Notes: generated by a model from the sequence alone, not told the origin. 64,000 bases of DNA from Actinomycetospora chiangmaiensis DSM 45062 (GCF_000379625.1 NZ_KB903243.1:248105-312104), one strand, 5' to 3'. Shown: positions 17,611 through 25,820, counted from the first letter of the stretch. Made by a program: numbers and translations.

Positions 17611-19083
17611 GTGACGGGCCCAGGAGCCCCGCAGTTCGACGGCGGGTCGACGACGACCCCCGAGACGTCGCGGGTGACGGGTGGCGACACCTCCGACGAG
17701 GACCCCACCCCGGGCCGTCCGGGCGGGGTGCGCACCGCGCCCGAGCCCGCCTACGGGTTCCCCCGCCCGCTGTTCCGGACGCTCGCCCGGATCCCGGTCC
17801 CCCCGCCGTTCCACCCGAGGACCTGGCGCAGCCCGTTGCGCGGGACGTGGCTCACGTCGGTGTTCGGCGCGGTCCTGCTCATCGGGCTGCCGATCGTCAT
17901 CCTCACCGGGCTGATGTCCTACATCGCCTACGGCCCGCAGTTCGGCCAGGCGATCCCCGGCGACGTCGGCGGCCTGCACCTGCCGTTCTTCGACTGGCCT
18001 GCCGGCCCGTCGTGGTTCTACCGGCTCACCCAGGGCCTGCACGTGGTCGGCGGGATGGTCCTCACCCCGATCGTGCTGGCCAAGCTGTGGTCGGTGGTGC
18101 CCAAGCTCTTCGCCTGGCCGCCGGTGACGAGCCTCGCCCAGCTGCTCGAGCGCATCTCGCTGCTCGCGCTGGTCGGCGGCATCCTCTTCGAGTTCGTCAC
18201 CGGCCTGATGAACTCCCAGTACGACTACTCCTGGGGCTTCGGCTTCTACCCCGCCCACTACTACGGGGCCTGGGTCTTCATCGCGGGCTTCGTCTCGCAC
18301 GTGATCATCAAGCTCCCGACGATGCTGCGGGCGCTGCGGTCGGGCCCGCACGGCACGGGCGCGTTCGCACGCTGGCTGCACGACTCGCCGGCGCAGACCG
18401 AGCCGGAGCCGATGGACTCCCACGGCCTCGCCCCGCTCGACCCGAACCGGCCGACGCTCTCGCGCCGCGGCCTGCTCGGGCTCGTCGGCGGCGGGAGCGT
18501 GCTGGTCGGGGTGTTCTCCATCGGACAGACCTGGGACACGTTGCGGCCGCTGGCCCTGCTCTCCCCGCGCGGCCAGTCCTACGGGGACGGGCCGAACGAC
18601 TTCCAGATCAACCGCACCCTCGCGGGCTCCGGCGTGAACCCGGCGGCCCTCGGCGACGGGTGGCGGCTGCGCCTCACCGGCGGGTCGAGCGAGGTGTCGC
18701 TCTCCCGCGCCGACCTGGCGCGGATGCCCCAGCACACCGCCGTCCTGCCGATCGCGTGCGTCGAGGGCTGGTCGACGACGCGGACGTGGTCCGGCGTGCG
18801 GTTGCGCGACCTCGCCGCCCTCGCGGGCGTCCCGGACCCCGACAACGCGTTCGTGCAGTCCGTCGAGACCGCGGGCGCGTTCGCGCGGGCGACCCTCCAG
18901 GGGAACCAGGTGCTCGCCGAGGACGCACTGCTCGCGCTCCGCGTCGGGGACGACGACGGGGGCCCGATGGCGGACCTCTCCGACGACCACGGCTACCCGG
19001 CGCGCGTGATCGTCCCGGCGCTGCCCGGGGTGCACAACACCAAGTGGGTGGCCTCGATCGACTTCCGCCGGAGGCGGACATGA
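17611..19083 (+). CDS. Membrane-bound molybdopterin oxidoreductase fused to cytochrome b-type domain
   Basis: 490 aa. Residues 1-75 are Pro-rich and cytosolic; about 75-265 contain four to five helices with several His (TQGLHVVGG, GFVSHVIIK, HYYGAWVFIAGF), consistent with a di-haem b-type anchor. A TAT-like RRGLLGLVGGG follows near 285. Residues about 330-490 are a sulfite-oxidase-type Moco domain with the Mo-ligand Cys in PIACVEGWS and the HGYPARVIVP motif. It probably transfers electrons between a quinone pool and an extracytoplasmic substrate. The substrate is unknown; sulfite or methionine sulfoxide are options by family. GGAGG at 17601-17605 fixes the GTG at 17611 rather than 17599. Confidence 0.85.
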   Translation: MTGPGAPQFDGGSTTTPETSRVTGGDTSDEDPTPGRPGGVRTAPEPAYGFPRPLFRTLARIPVPPPFHPRTWRSPLRGTWLTSVFGAVLLIGLPIVILTGLMSYIAYGPQFGQAIPGDVGGLHLPFFDWPAGPSWFYRLTQGLHVVGGMVLTPIVLAKLWSVVPKLFAWPPVTSLAQLLERISLLALVGGILFEFVTGLMNSQYDYSWGFGFYPAHYYGAWVFIAGFVSHVIIKLPTMLRALRSGPHGTGAFARWLHDSPAQTEPEPMDSHGLAPLDPNRPTLSRRGLLGLVGGGSVLVGVFSIGQTWDTLRPLALLSPRGQSYGDGPNDFQINRTLAGSGVNPAALGDGWRLRLTGGSSEVSLSRADLARMPQHTAVLPIACVEGWSTTRTWSGVRLRDLAALAGVPDPDNAFVQSVETAGAFARATLQGNQVLAEDALLALRVGDDDGGPMADLSDDHGYPARVIVPALPGVHNTKWVASIDFRRRRT

Positions 19084-19601
19084 AGCTCGAGCAGGCGGAA
19101 GGCATGACGCTCTGGCGGCGCCTGTACGGCGCGAACCCGCTGCACCTGCTCGCCGTGATCGGCTGCTTCGCGCTGTCGGGCTACGTGGTGTCGATGCTGT
19201 GGGACGACCCCACGTGGCCGGCGCTGCTGATCTGGTTCGTCGGCGCGGTGATCGGCCACGACCTGATCCTCTACCCGCTCTACGCGCTGGCCGACCAGCC
19301 GACGGTCCTCGCGCGCTGGGCGCGGCGGCGGTACGTGCGGGACCGGCCGGTGCTCGTGCCGGCGATCAACCACCTGCGGGCGCCGGTGCTCGGCTCGGCC
19401 GTCCTCGGTCTGATCTACCTGCCGACGATCACGCGCCACGGTGAGGACGCGTTCCGGTTCACCGCCGGTCTGGACATGGCCGGCATCTACCGGCACTGGC
19501 TGCTGATCACCGCCGGGCTCTTCCTGGGCAGCGCCGTGATCTACGCGATCCGGCTGGGCCGGGCCGCCCGACGGACGACCCGGCCCACGGATCAGGCCTG
19601 A
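19080..19601 (+). CDS. Small membrane protein coupled to the Moco oxidoreductase
   Basis: 173 aa with four predicted helices (about residues 20-38, 47-68, 103-118 and 138-158) and a basic C-terminal tail. The ATG overlaps the TGA of the oxidoreductase gene (ATGA), so the two are translationally coupled and probably form one complex. No family recognised with certainty; the His/Asp in GAVIGHDLILYPLY lies in a helix and could be functional. Its end overlaps the convergent sfnG gene by 10 nt. Confidence 0.75.
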   Translation: MKLEQAEGMTLWRRLYGANPLHLLAVIGCFALSGYVVSMLWDDPTWPALLIWFVGAVIGHDLILYPLYALADQPTVLARWARRRYVRDRPVLVPAINHLRAPVLGSAVLGLIYLPTITRHGEDAFRFTAGLDMAGIYRHWLLITAGLFLGSAVIYAIRLGRAARRTTRPTDQA

Positions 19602-20713
19602 GCGGCGAGCGGGCGCTCGGCCAGCTCGGCCTCCTTCTCGCGGATGATCGGCAGGACCTTCTGCCCGAACAGCTCGATCTCCTCCTTGACGTGGAGGAAG
19701 CAGAGCAGGTTCAGGTCCACGCCGAGCTTCTTGTACTCGATGATCCGGTCGGCGACCTGCTCGGCGGTGCCGATGAGCTGGGTCTTGAACCCGTCGTTGT
19801 ACTGGACGAGGTCCTCGAACGACGACTCCGCCCACATGCCCTTGCCGTCGGAGGCCGACCTGCCGGCCTGCTGGACGGCCTGGCGGAAGCCCTCGACCTG
19901 CTCGACGTTCGCCTTGTCGACGATCTCGCGCAGGGTGTCGCGGGCCTCCTTCTCGGTGTCCCGGACGATCATGAAGCCGTTGAGCCCGAAGCCGACCGAG
20001 CGGCCCGCGTCGGCGGCCGAGGCGTTGACGTCGTTCAGCTGCTCGACGACGCCGTCGAAGTCCTTGCCGTTGGAGAAGTACCAGTCCGACACCCGGCCGG
20101 CCATCGCGCGGGCGGCGCTGGAGTTCCCGCCCTGGAAGATCTCCGGGTGCGGGCGCTCGGGGGTGTTGAGCGGCTTCGGCTTCAGCGAGTAGTCGTGGAA
20201 GCGGTAGAAGTCGCCCTTGAACTCGAAGTTGTCCTGCTCCCAGATGCCGGCGAGGCAGGCGATGAACTCCTCGGTGCGGCGGTAGCGCTCGTCGTGCTCG
20301 AGCCACGGCTCGCCGAAGGCGGTGAACTCGCCCTTGAACCAGCCGGAGACGACGTTGGTGGCGAACCGGCCGTTCGTCAGGTGGTCGGCGGTGGCGCCGA
20401 AGTTGGCGAACACGCCGGGGTGCCACATGCCGGGGTGCACGGCGGCCATGACCTTGAGCCGCTCGGTGGCCATCATCAGCGCGAGCGACAGCGAGGTCGA
20501 CTCGTGCTGGTACTCGGCGGAGTAGCTGGCCATGTACCGGACCTGGGAGAGCGCGTACTCGAAGCCGTTGTTCTCGGCCGCGATCGCGGTCTCGCGGTTG
20601 TAGTCCCAGTTCCAGTCGGTGCGCTGCTCGATACCGCTGGTGACGAGGCCCCCGGAGACGTTGGGGACCCAGTAGGCGAACTTCAGGGGGGCGGTCGGGG
20701 TGCCGACGGACAC
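19592..20713 (-). CDS. sfnG: FMNH2-dependent dimethylsulfone monooxygenase
   Basis: 373 aa luciferase-like TIM-barrel monooxygenase that cleaves dimethylsulfone to methanesulfinate in sulfur scavenging. KFAYWVPNVSGGLVTS at the start, GRFATNVVSGWFKGEF (about 110-125), the PEIFQGGNSSAAR segment near 195 and the FLHVKEEIELFG end match SfnG rather than general alkanesulfonate enzymes. It requires a flavin reductase that is not in the window. The GTG start follows GAGGAGG by 6 nt. That ribosome-binding site is perfectly complementary to a segment of a leader peptide 75 nt upstream, so translation is probably controlled by cysteine supply. Confidence 0.9.
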   Translation of the reverse strand: MSVGTPTAPLKFAYWVPNVSGGLVTSGIEQRTDWNWDYNRETAIAAENNGFEYALSQVRYMASYSAEYQHESTSLSLALMMATERLKVMAAVHPGMWHPGVFANFGATADHLTNGRFATNVVSGWFKGEFTAFGEPWLEHDERYRRTEEFIACLAGIWEQDNFEFKGDFYRFHDYSLKPKPLNTPERPHPEIFQGGNSSAARAMAGRVSDWYFSNGKDFDGVVEQLNDVNASAADAGRSVGFGLNGFMIVRDTEKEARDTLREIVDKANVEQVEGFRQAVQQAGRSASDGKGMWAESSFEDLVQYNDGFKTQLIGTAEQVADRIIEYKKLGVDLNLLCFLHVKEEIELFGQKVLPIIREKEAELAERPLAAQA

Positions 20714-20717
20714 GGAT

Positions 20718-20727
20718 GGCCTCCTCG
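20718..20727 (-). promoter_or_regulatory. sfnG ribosome-binding site, complementary to leader
   Basis: CGAGGAGGCC on the minus strand contains the Shine-Dalgarno of sfnG. It is a perfect 10-nt complement of GGCCTCCTCG inside the leader peptide ORF (20803-20812), so it can be hidden in a long-range stem. Confidence 0.6.
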
Positions 20728-20779
20728 AGGCGTACGGGAATGCCCGGAAACAGCGGGCGAGGAAGGGGCGCGGACCGGA

Positions 20780-20860
20780 TCAGGCGCGACACGCCTGGGC
20801 CGCGAGGAGGCCGTAGTCGACGTGGCGACGCCGCGTCAGTGGCACTCCAGCGTTACCCAT
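20780..20860 (-). CDS. Cysteine-containing leader peptide upstream of sfnG
   Basis: 26 aa short ORF ending RRRHVDYGLLAAQACRA. The RRHVD motif followed by a Cys near the C-terminus is the hallmark of a family of putative leader peptides found ahead of sulfur-metabolism genes in actinobacteria. The ATG at 20860 lies 8 nt after AACGGT with a perfect TTGACA 17 nt further up, so it is probably translated leaderlessly. Codons Gly17 to Ala20 carry the anti-Shine-Dalgarno segment; Cys24 (20789-20791) lies in the loop of a hairpin formed by the last codons. A ribosome waiting for Cys-tRNA would cover most of the anti-Shine-Dalgarno and free sfnG translation. Confidence 0.75.
   Translation of the reverse strand: MGNAGVPLTRRRHVDYGLLAAQACRA
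20781..20797 (-). promoter_or_regulatory. Hairpin over the leader's Cys codon
   Basis: CAGGCG-TGTCG-CGCCTG, a perfect 6-bp stem whose loop holds the only Cys codon of the leader peptide and whose end overlaps the stop codon. It may slow the ribosome or act as a mutually exclusive structure with the anti-Shine-Dalgarno pairing. Confidence 0.5.
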
Positions 20861-20868
20861 CGGACACA

Positions 20869-20897
20869 ACCGTTGCGGCCGTTCGTCCCACTGTCAA
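20869..20897 (-). promoter_or_regulatory. Promoter of the sfnG leader
   Basis: Minus-strand TTGACA at 20892-20897 and AACGGT at 20869-20874, separated by exactly 17 nt. The predicted start of transcription coincides with the leader ATG at 20860. Confidence 0.6.
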
Positions 20898-20920
20898 CCG
20901 GACGCCGACCGGCTCACACC

Positions 20921-22357
20921 TCAGCTGCCCAGGGCCGCACGAATCGGACCGACGGCGAAGTACGCGACGAAGGCGAGGGCCACGACCCACATGAGCGGGT
21001 GCAGCGTGCGGGCCCGGCCGGTCGCGGCGTGCAGCACCACCCAGCTGATGAACCCGACGCCGATGCCGTTGGCGATGGAGTAGGTGAACGGCATGACGAC
21101 GATCGTGAGGAAGACCGGGAGCGCGACCCGGAACTCGTCCCACTCGATGTCGCGGACCCCGCCCATCATCAGCGCACCCACGACGACGAGGGCCGGCGCG
21201 GCCGCCTCGACCGGCACCACCTCGTAGAGCGGGGTGAAGAACATGGCGGCCAGGAACAGCACGCCGGTGACGACGTTGGCGAGACCCGTCCGGGCACCGC
21301 TCGCGATCCCGGACGCCGACTCGACGAAGACGGTGTTCGAGCTCGACGACGCGGCGCCACCGGCCACGGCCCCCGCACCCTCGACGACGAGGGCGCGCCC
21401 GATGTTCGGCAGCTGCCCCTTCTCGTCGAGCAGGTCCGCCTGCCGGCCGAGGCCGGTCATCGTGCCCATCGCGTCGAAGAAGTTGGCGAGCACCAGCGTG
21501 AACACGAGCAGGGTGACCGCGATGACCGGGAGCCGGGTGAAGGCGCCGAGGGAGACGTCGCCGACCAGCGAGAGGTCGGGGAGGCCCACCACCGACGACG
21601 GGAGGCCCGGGTAGCCCAGGTTCCAGCCCTTGGGGTTGGTGCCGTTGGACGGGCCGACGTGCACGATCGCCTCGACGACGATCGCGAGGACCGTCGTGGC
21701 GACGACCCCGATGAGGATCCCCGCCTTCGTGCCGCGGGCGACCAGCACCGCCGTCAGGAGCAGGCCCACGCAGAACACGGCGGTCGGCCAGCTCGCGATG
21801 GATCCCTCGATGCCGAGGCCGACCGGGACCGTCGTGTTGGCGGCGTCGGGGATGCGGCGGACGAACCCGGCGTCGACGAGACCGATGAGCGCGATGAACG
21901 CGCCGATACCGGCCGCGATGGCGATCTTGAGGGCGTCGGGGATCGCGGCGAAGACCGCCGTGCGGAACCCCGTCAGCCCGAGGATCACGATGATGACGCC
22001 CTCGATGACGACGAGGCCCATCGCCTCGGGCCACGTCATCTGCGGGGCGATCGTCACCGCGACGAGCGTGTTAATGCCGAGCCCCGTCGCCAGCGCGAAC
22101 GGGAAGTTCGCGACGAGCCCGAAGAGGATCGTCATGACCCCGGCGACCAGGGCGGTGACCGCCGCGACCTGCGGCACGGACAGCGTCGCGCCCAGCACGT
22201 CGCGCTTCGCGCTCGGTGCGGCCGGGTCGAGACTGCCGAGGATCAGCGGGTTGAGGACCACGATGTAGGCCATCGTCACGAAGGTGACGAGACCACCACG
22301 GACCTCGGCCCCGACCGAGGATCGGCGCTCACGCAGGTGGAAGAGTCGCTCGAGCAC
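20921..22357 (-). CDS. NCS2-family purine permease (AzgA-like)
   Basis: 478 aa membrane symporter of the nucleobase:cation symporter-2 type, AzgA branch (guanine/hypoxanthine/adenine). Residues 18-30 GGLVTFVTMAYIV and the following NPLILGS are diagnostic for this branch; about 13-14 helices follow, with the substrate segment around GIGAFIALIGLVDAG and EGAGAVAGGAASSSSNT. The usual start GTG (22366) would lie inside a TAGGGT -10 box, so the GTG at 22357, seven nt after that box and giving VLERLFHLRERRS, is chosen as a leaderless start. Divergent from the DUF2530 gene. Confidence 0.85.
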   Translation of the reverse strand: MLERLFHLRERRSSVGAEVRGGLVTFVTMAYIVVLNPLILGSLDPAAPSAKRDVLGATLSVPQVAAVTALVAGVMTILFGLVANFPFALATGLGINTLVAVTIAPQMTWPEAMGLVVIEGVIIVILGLTGFRTAVFAAIPDALKIAIAAGIGAFIALIGLVDAGFVRRIPDAANTTVPVGLGIEGSIASWPTAVFCVGLLLTAVLVARGTKAGILIGVVATTVLAIVVEAIVHVGPSNGTNPKGWNLGYPGLPSSVVGLPDLSLVGDVSLGAFTRLPVIAVTLLVFTLVLANFFDAMGTMTGLGRQADLLDEKGQLPNIGRALVVEGAGAVAGGAASSSSNTVFVESASGIASGARTGLANVVTGVLFLAAMFFTPLYEVVPVEAAAPALVVVGALMMGGVRDIEWDEFRVALPVFLTIVVMPFTYSIANGIGVGFISWVVLHAATGRARTLHPLMWVVALAFVAYFAVGPIRAALGS

Positions 22358-22364
22358 GGGCGGC

Positions 22365-22370
22365 ACCCTA
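22365..22370 (-). promoter_or_regulatory. -10 box of leaderless NCS2 gene
   Basis: TAGGGT on the minus strand, 7 nt before the GTG at 22357. A twin TAGGGT serves the divergent gene at 22391-22396. Confidence 0.5.
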
Positions 22371-22390
22371 ACGTCCGCCGCAATCCGCCG

Positions 22391-22396
22391 TAGGGT
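22391..22396 (+). promoter_or_regulatory. -10 box of leaderless DUF2530 gene
   Basis: TAGGGT followed by 6 nt and the GTG start at 22403; no ribosome-binding site. Confidence 0.5.
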
Positions 22397-22402
22397 GCGT
22401 GT

Positions 22403-22645
22403 GTGGACGAACCGGACTGGCAGCCGCCGCCGCTCCCCCGGCGTCTCACCGACCCGGTCCCGCCGGTGCTCGTGGGCGTCGCGGTGTGGGTCGTCGCGCT
22501 GATCGTGCTGGCCGTGGTCGGTGGATCCGGGCCGTGGCTGTGGGCCTGCGTCGTCGGGATCGCGCTCGGCGGAGTCGGCCTCGGCGTGCTCGGGCTGACG
22601 CGGCGGGCCAACGCCCGCGGGTCGAAGGGCGCCCAGAAGCTGTAG
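22403..22645 (+). CDS. DUF2530 small membrane protein
   Basis: 80 aa with a Pro-rich start (PPPLPRRLTDPVPPVLVG) and two hydrophobic helices, about residues 20-40 and 45-65, then a basic end RRANARGSKGAQKL. This matches DUF2530, an actinobacterial family without known function. The GTG start is leaderless by position of TAGGGT. It is short but has the codon pattern of a real gene, and converges on the DUF1501 gene with 25 nt between them. Confidence 0.82.
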   Translation: MDEPDWQPPPLPRRLTDPVPPVLVGVAVWVVALIVLAVVGGSGPWLWACVVGIALGGVGLGVLGLTRRANARGSKGAQKL

Positions 22646-22670
22646 CGTCCCCGCGGGTGAGGGCGCGGAG

Positions 22671-23933
22671 TCAGGTCGCGAGCAGCCCCGCCACCGGGGT
22701 GCGACCCGCCCCGAGCACGGGCGCGGGGTCGGCCCCCAGCACGCCGCCGAGCACCGTCGCGTAGACGTCGCGGAAGTCGGTCGAGGCCCGGAGGTCCCCC
22801 GCGTCGAGGTCGGTGAGGCTCGGCTGTTCCCCGTGGAGGCCCCCGACGACGGGGGCGCCGAGCAGGAACACCGGGTTGGCCGTGCCGTGGTCGGTGCCCT
22901 GGCTGGCGTTGGCGAGCACCCGGCGGCCGAACTCGGAGTACACCATCGTCACCACCTGCCGCCCCGCGTCCGTGGTGCCGAGCCGCTGCACGAACGGCGT
23001 GAGCGCCGCGTCGAGCTCGGTGAGCAGCCGCTGCTGGGTCCCACGCTCGTCGGCGTGGGTGTCGAACCCGCCCAGGGACACCGAGTACACCCGGGTGGGC
23101 ACCCGCGCCTCGACGAGCGCGGCGACCGTCCGGAGCTGGTCGGCGAGCTGCGATCGTCCCCCACCCGCGGCGGCGGCCCCGGCGTCGTTGCCGGCGGCGG
23201 CCCGCGACCGTGAGGACGCGAGCGTCGGGCCGAGCACCTGCTCCACCTGCGCGAGGTCCCGGCCCGAGCGGGCGACGCGCGCACGCAGCGCGTCGTCGCC
23301 CGGGTCGACGCCGGCCAGGGCGCGGAACGCCGCGCCCGCGGAGCCCGTGGGCAGCGACAGCCCGGCCGCGGGCAGCGTCGAGGCCGCGGTGGACGCGCCG
23401 GTGAGCAGCGGCGGCAGCACCGAGTCCAGGGAGACGGCCCGCAGCGGGTCCTCCCCCGTCCCGTCGAGCCAGCGTCCGAGCCAGCCCGCGCCGGTCGGCG
23501 AGGTCGGGGACGCGGTCTGCCAGATGGCCATCGACCGGAAGTGGCTGTGGTCGGGCCCGGGGTAGCCGACGCCCCGCACGATCGCGACGTGCCCGTCGTC
23601 GAACAGGCCCTTCGTCCCGGCGAGACCGGGGTTGAGCCCGAGCCCCTGCCCGACGTCGAGCACCTCGGACGGCTGGTAGGCGAGCTCGTGGCGCTGCGCC
23701 TGGTAGGTGTCGTCGGAGGCGGGCACCACGGTGTTGAGGCCGTCGTTGCCGCCGTAGAGGGTGACGACGACGAGGACCCCCTGCCCGGGCGCCAACGGGG
23801 TGTGGGTCGCCCCGTCGAGCAGCGTCGACCAGGGCACCTGGGTCGCACCCGCCGTGAGGCCGACGGCGGCGGCCGCGACCCCGGACCACGTCAGGAACCG
23901 ACGTCGGGTGACGTCGGGGAGGCGGTTGCTCAT
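22671..23933 (-). CDS. DUF1501 secreted protein (sulfatase-like)
   Basis: 420 aa exported protein. The N-terminus RRRFLTWSGVAAAAVG carries a twin-arginine (TAT) signal followed by a hydrophobic core and an AGA-type cleavage region. The DUF1501 domain follows, with GGNDGLN (about residue 57), DHSHFRSMAIWQTA (about 128), GGFDTHADE (about 290) and EFGRRVLANASQGTDHG (about 345); the metal-binding His/Asp pattern resembles alkaline phosphatase/sulfatase folds. The pair DUF1800-DUF1501 is widespread but its substrate is not known. The ATG overlaps the TGA of the DUF1800 gene (ATGA). Confidence 0.85.
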   Translation of the reverse strand: MSNRLPDVTRRRFLTWSGVAAAAVGLTAGATQVPWSTLLDGATHTPLAPGQGVLVVVTLYGGNDGLNTVVPASDDTYQAQRHELAYQPSEVLDVGQGLGLNPGLAGTKGLFDDGHVAIVRGVGYPGPDHSHFRSMAIWQTASPTSPTGAGWLGRWLDGTGEDPLRAVSLDSVLPPLLTGASTAASTLPAAGLSLPTGSAGAAFRALAGVDPGDDALRARVARSGRDLAQVEQVLGPTLASSRSRAAAGNDAGAAAAGGGRSQLADQLRTVAALVEARVPTRVYSVSLGGFDTHADERGTQQRLLTELDAALTPFVQRLGTTDAGRQVVTMVYSEFGRRVLANASQGTDHGTANPVFLLGAPVVGGLHGEQPSLTDLDAGDLRASTDFRDVYATVLGGVLGADPAPVLGAGRTPVAGLLAT

Positions 23934-25255
23934 GTGCTGATCACGTACTCCGGGGTGAGGGCGGCGACGGCGAGGACGGTGCGGGCGTCGGGGCCGCCGG
24001 CCACGTCGCGCAGGGCGTCGGTGCTGCGCGGCCCGAAGGCGTCGATCCCGAGGACCTGCCGCGCCCAGTCGATGCGGGCGTTGGGCCCGGCCGGGCCGGG
24101 CGGGACGGTGGCGTGGGCGACGACCGCCTGGGCCAGGGCCAGGCGGTCCAGCTGCGCGGACGGCGTGAGCCAGGCCGTGCCGGCAGGCCACCCGCCCACG
24201 CTCGGCGGCCGGAACGGGACCTGCCCGAGGGCCTCCAGGTGCTGGTGCACCGGATCGCCCTGACGGCCCCGGCCCCGCGGCGGGGTGGTCACGGTGCTCG
24301 GCGACGCACCGACGGCGCGCATGAGCCCGACCGCCCACTCGACGGGTTGCTTGACCAGGGTGGTCGCGCTGTCGTGGAACGGCGCGGAGACGGCGATGGC
24401 CCGCAGGAGCGCCCGCAGGTCCCGGCCCGGCCCGTAGGCGTCCGTCAGCGAACCGAGCACGGCCGGCGACGGCGGGGTGGTGGAGATCAGGCGGGACCAC
24501 ATCCGCCCCACCACGAAGGCGGCGGACTCCGGCCGGGCGACCACGAGGTCGACGAACCCCGGGGCGTCGAACGCCGCGGTCCGCCCGAGGATCGTCTTGG
24601 TGCCCGTGTCCTGCCGGCGCGGGACGAGCCGGGCCGACCCCGGGTCGACGTCGACGGTCCAGCCGGTCAGCGCCCGGGCGGCCTCACGGACGTCGGTCTC
24701 GGTGTAGTGCCCGACACCGAGCGCGAACAGCTCCATGAACTCGCGGGCCAGGTTCTCGTTCGGGGCCCCGACGCGGTTGGTGCGGCCGTCGAGCCAGACG
24801 AGCATGGCGGGGTCGACGACCATCGCCTGCGCGAGGGTCCGGAAGTCCCCGGTGCCCAGGCGTCGCAGGGTGTCGTTCTGGGCGAGGAGCAGCGCAGGCT
24901 GGTCGACCTTCTGCGCGCTGGTCGCGAAGTGGCCGTGCCAGAACCAGGTGAGCCGCTCCGGGAGCGGCGCCGCGGTGGCCCACATCCGCTCGAGCCACCA
25001 GCGGGTCAGCGCGTCCTGGCCCTGGCTCCGCTGCTGCTGCGCGGCCTGCCGTTCCGGGGTCCCGGGCTTCCCCCGGTCCACGATCGGGGCCAGCACGGGC
25101 GGGGGCGGTCCCGGGTCGGCAGGCGTCGCGAGCAGGGCGTCGAGCGTGGCCTCGAACCCCTGCCCGACGGCGGCGGAGAGGTCGCCCGGACGCGGCCCGA
25201 GCCCGAGGCGGTCCAGCAGCCGCCGCGTGGCGACGGCATCGGCGAGGACGGTCAC
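23930..25255 (-). CDS. DUF1800 family protein
   Basis: 441 aa. Belongs to the DUF1800 family, almost always encoded before a DUF1501 protein, as here with a 4-nt overlap. Conserved features: RRLLDRLGLGPRPGDL near the start, LTWFWHGHFATSAQKV (about 110-125), GAPNENLAREFMELFALGVGHYTE (about 170-193), and LTGWTVD. No clear signal peptide is visible, so it may leave the cell with its TAT-exported partner or act inside. The GTG at 25255 is fixed by GGAGGAGG upstream. Function unknown. Confidence 0.83.
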   Translation of the reverse strand: MTVLADAVATRRLLDRLGLGPRPGDLSAAVGQGFEATLDALLATPADPGPPPPVLAPIVDRGKPGTPERQAAQQQRSQGQDALTRWWLERMWATAAPLPERLTWFWHGHFATSAQKVDQPALLLAQNDTLRRLGTGDFRTLAQAMVVDPAMLVWLDGRTNRVGAPNENLAREFMELFALGVGHYTETDVREAARALTGWTVDVDPGSARLVPRRQDTGTKTILGRTAAFDAPGFVDLVVARPESAAFVVGRMWSRLISTTPPSPAVLGSLTDAYGPGRDLRALLRAIAVSAPFHDSATTLVKQPVEWAVGLMRAVGASPSTVTTPPRGRGRQGDPVHQHLEALGQVPFRPPSVGGWPAGTAWLTPSAQLDRLALAQAVVAHATVPPGPAGPNARIDWARQVLGIDAFGPRSTDALRDVAGGPDARTVLAVAALTPEYVIST

Positions 25256-25278
25256 GTCGGGAACCCTCCTCCGGCCGG

Positions 25279-25309
25279 GCCGGCGCACCCCAGGATCGGG
25301 TGCGCCGGC
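25279..25309 (-). terminator. Strong hairpin between the secreted-protein and DUF1800 genes
   Basis: GCCGGCGCACCC and GGGTGCGCCGGC form a perfect 12-bp stem with a 7-nt loop. It lies 32 nt after the stop of the minus-strand secreted-protein gene and just ahead of the DUF1800 ribosome-binding site, so it can end or attenuate transcription. No T-run. Confidence 0.6.
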
Positions 25310-25340
25310 TCAGCCGGTCTTCAGGAACGGCCGACGGGGA

Positions 25341-25820
25341 TCAGTTCGTCGGGGCAGGAGCGGCCGGGGCAGGAGCGGCCGGGGCAGGAGCGGCCGGGGC
25401 AGGAGCGGCCGGGGCGGGACCCTGGTCGCGGACGCGGAGCGCCTGCAGCCCGGTCGGCTCCTTCGCCGCCGCCACGAACACGCGGTCCCCGGTCTGCACC
25501 TGCGCCGGCGTCGCGGCCTGCTTCTCCTTGTGGACCTTCGCCTTCGGGGCGAACGAGTACGTGGCCGTGAACCCGTCCCTGCTGCGCACGGTGAACGTCG
25601 TGCCGGTCACCGCGGTCACGGTACCCCGCTGGTAGTCGATGGTGCGGTGGGCCTTCCCGGGCCCCGTGAACTCCCCGTGCTCCCCCGGGTGCTTCACGTG
25701 GTGCGCGCCCGCGACGACGGCCGTGGTCTCGCCCGGGCTCGCGAGCGCCACCCCGGCGCCCACGCCGCACAGGGCGAGGGCGCTGACGCCGATGACGAGG
25801 GGCCTGGTCAGACGGTGCAT
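25341..25820 (-). CDS. Small secreted protein with Pro/Ala tail
   Basis: 159 aa. Signal peptide at residues 1-28 (LTRPLVIGVSALALCGVGAG, cleavage near ALAS). A single globular part with beta-strand pattern GTVTAVTGTTFTVRSRDGF...GDRVFVAA resembles DUF5666-type beta-barrels. The last 20 residues are APAPAA repeats from four 15-bp tandem units. The ATG has GGAGG five nt upstream. It lies directly after the promoter gap of the two-component system, so the regulator encoded at 27204-27878 might control it; this is inference. Confidence 0.75.
   Translation of the reverse strand: MHRLTRPLVIGVSALALCGVGAGVALASPGETTAVVAGAHHVKHPGEHGEFTGPGKAHRTIDYQRGTVTAVTGTTFTVRSRDGFTATYSFAPKAKVHKEKQAATPAQVQTGDRVFVAAAKEPTGLQALRVRDQGPAPAAPAPAAPAPAAPAPAAPAPTN
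25351..25410. repeat. Four 15-bp tandem repeats (Pro/Ala codons)
   Basis: GGGGCAGGAGCGGCC four times in perfect tandem. It encodes the C-terminal PA-rich tail on the minus strand and is expected to vary in copy number by slippage. Confidence 0.85.
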
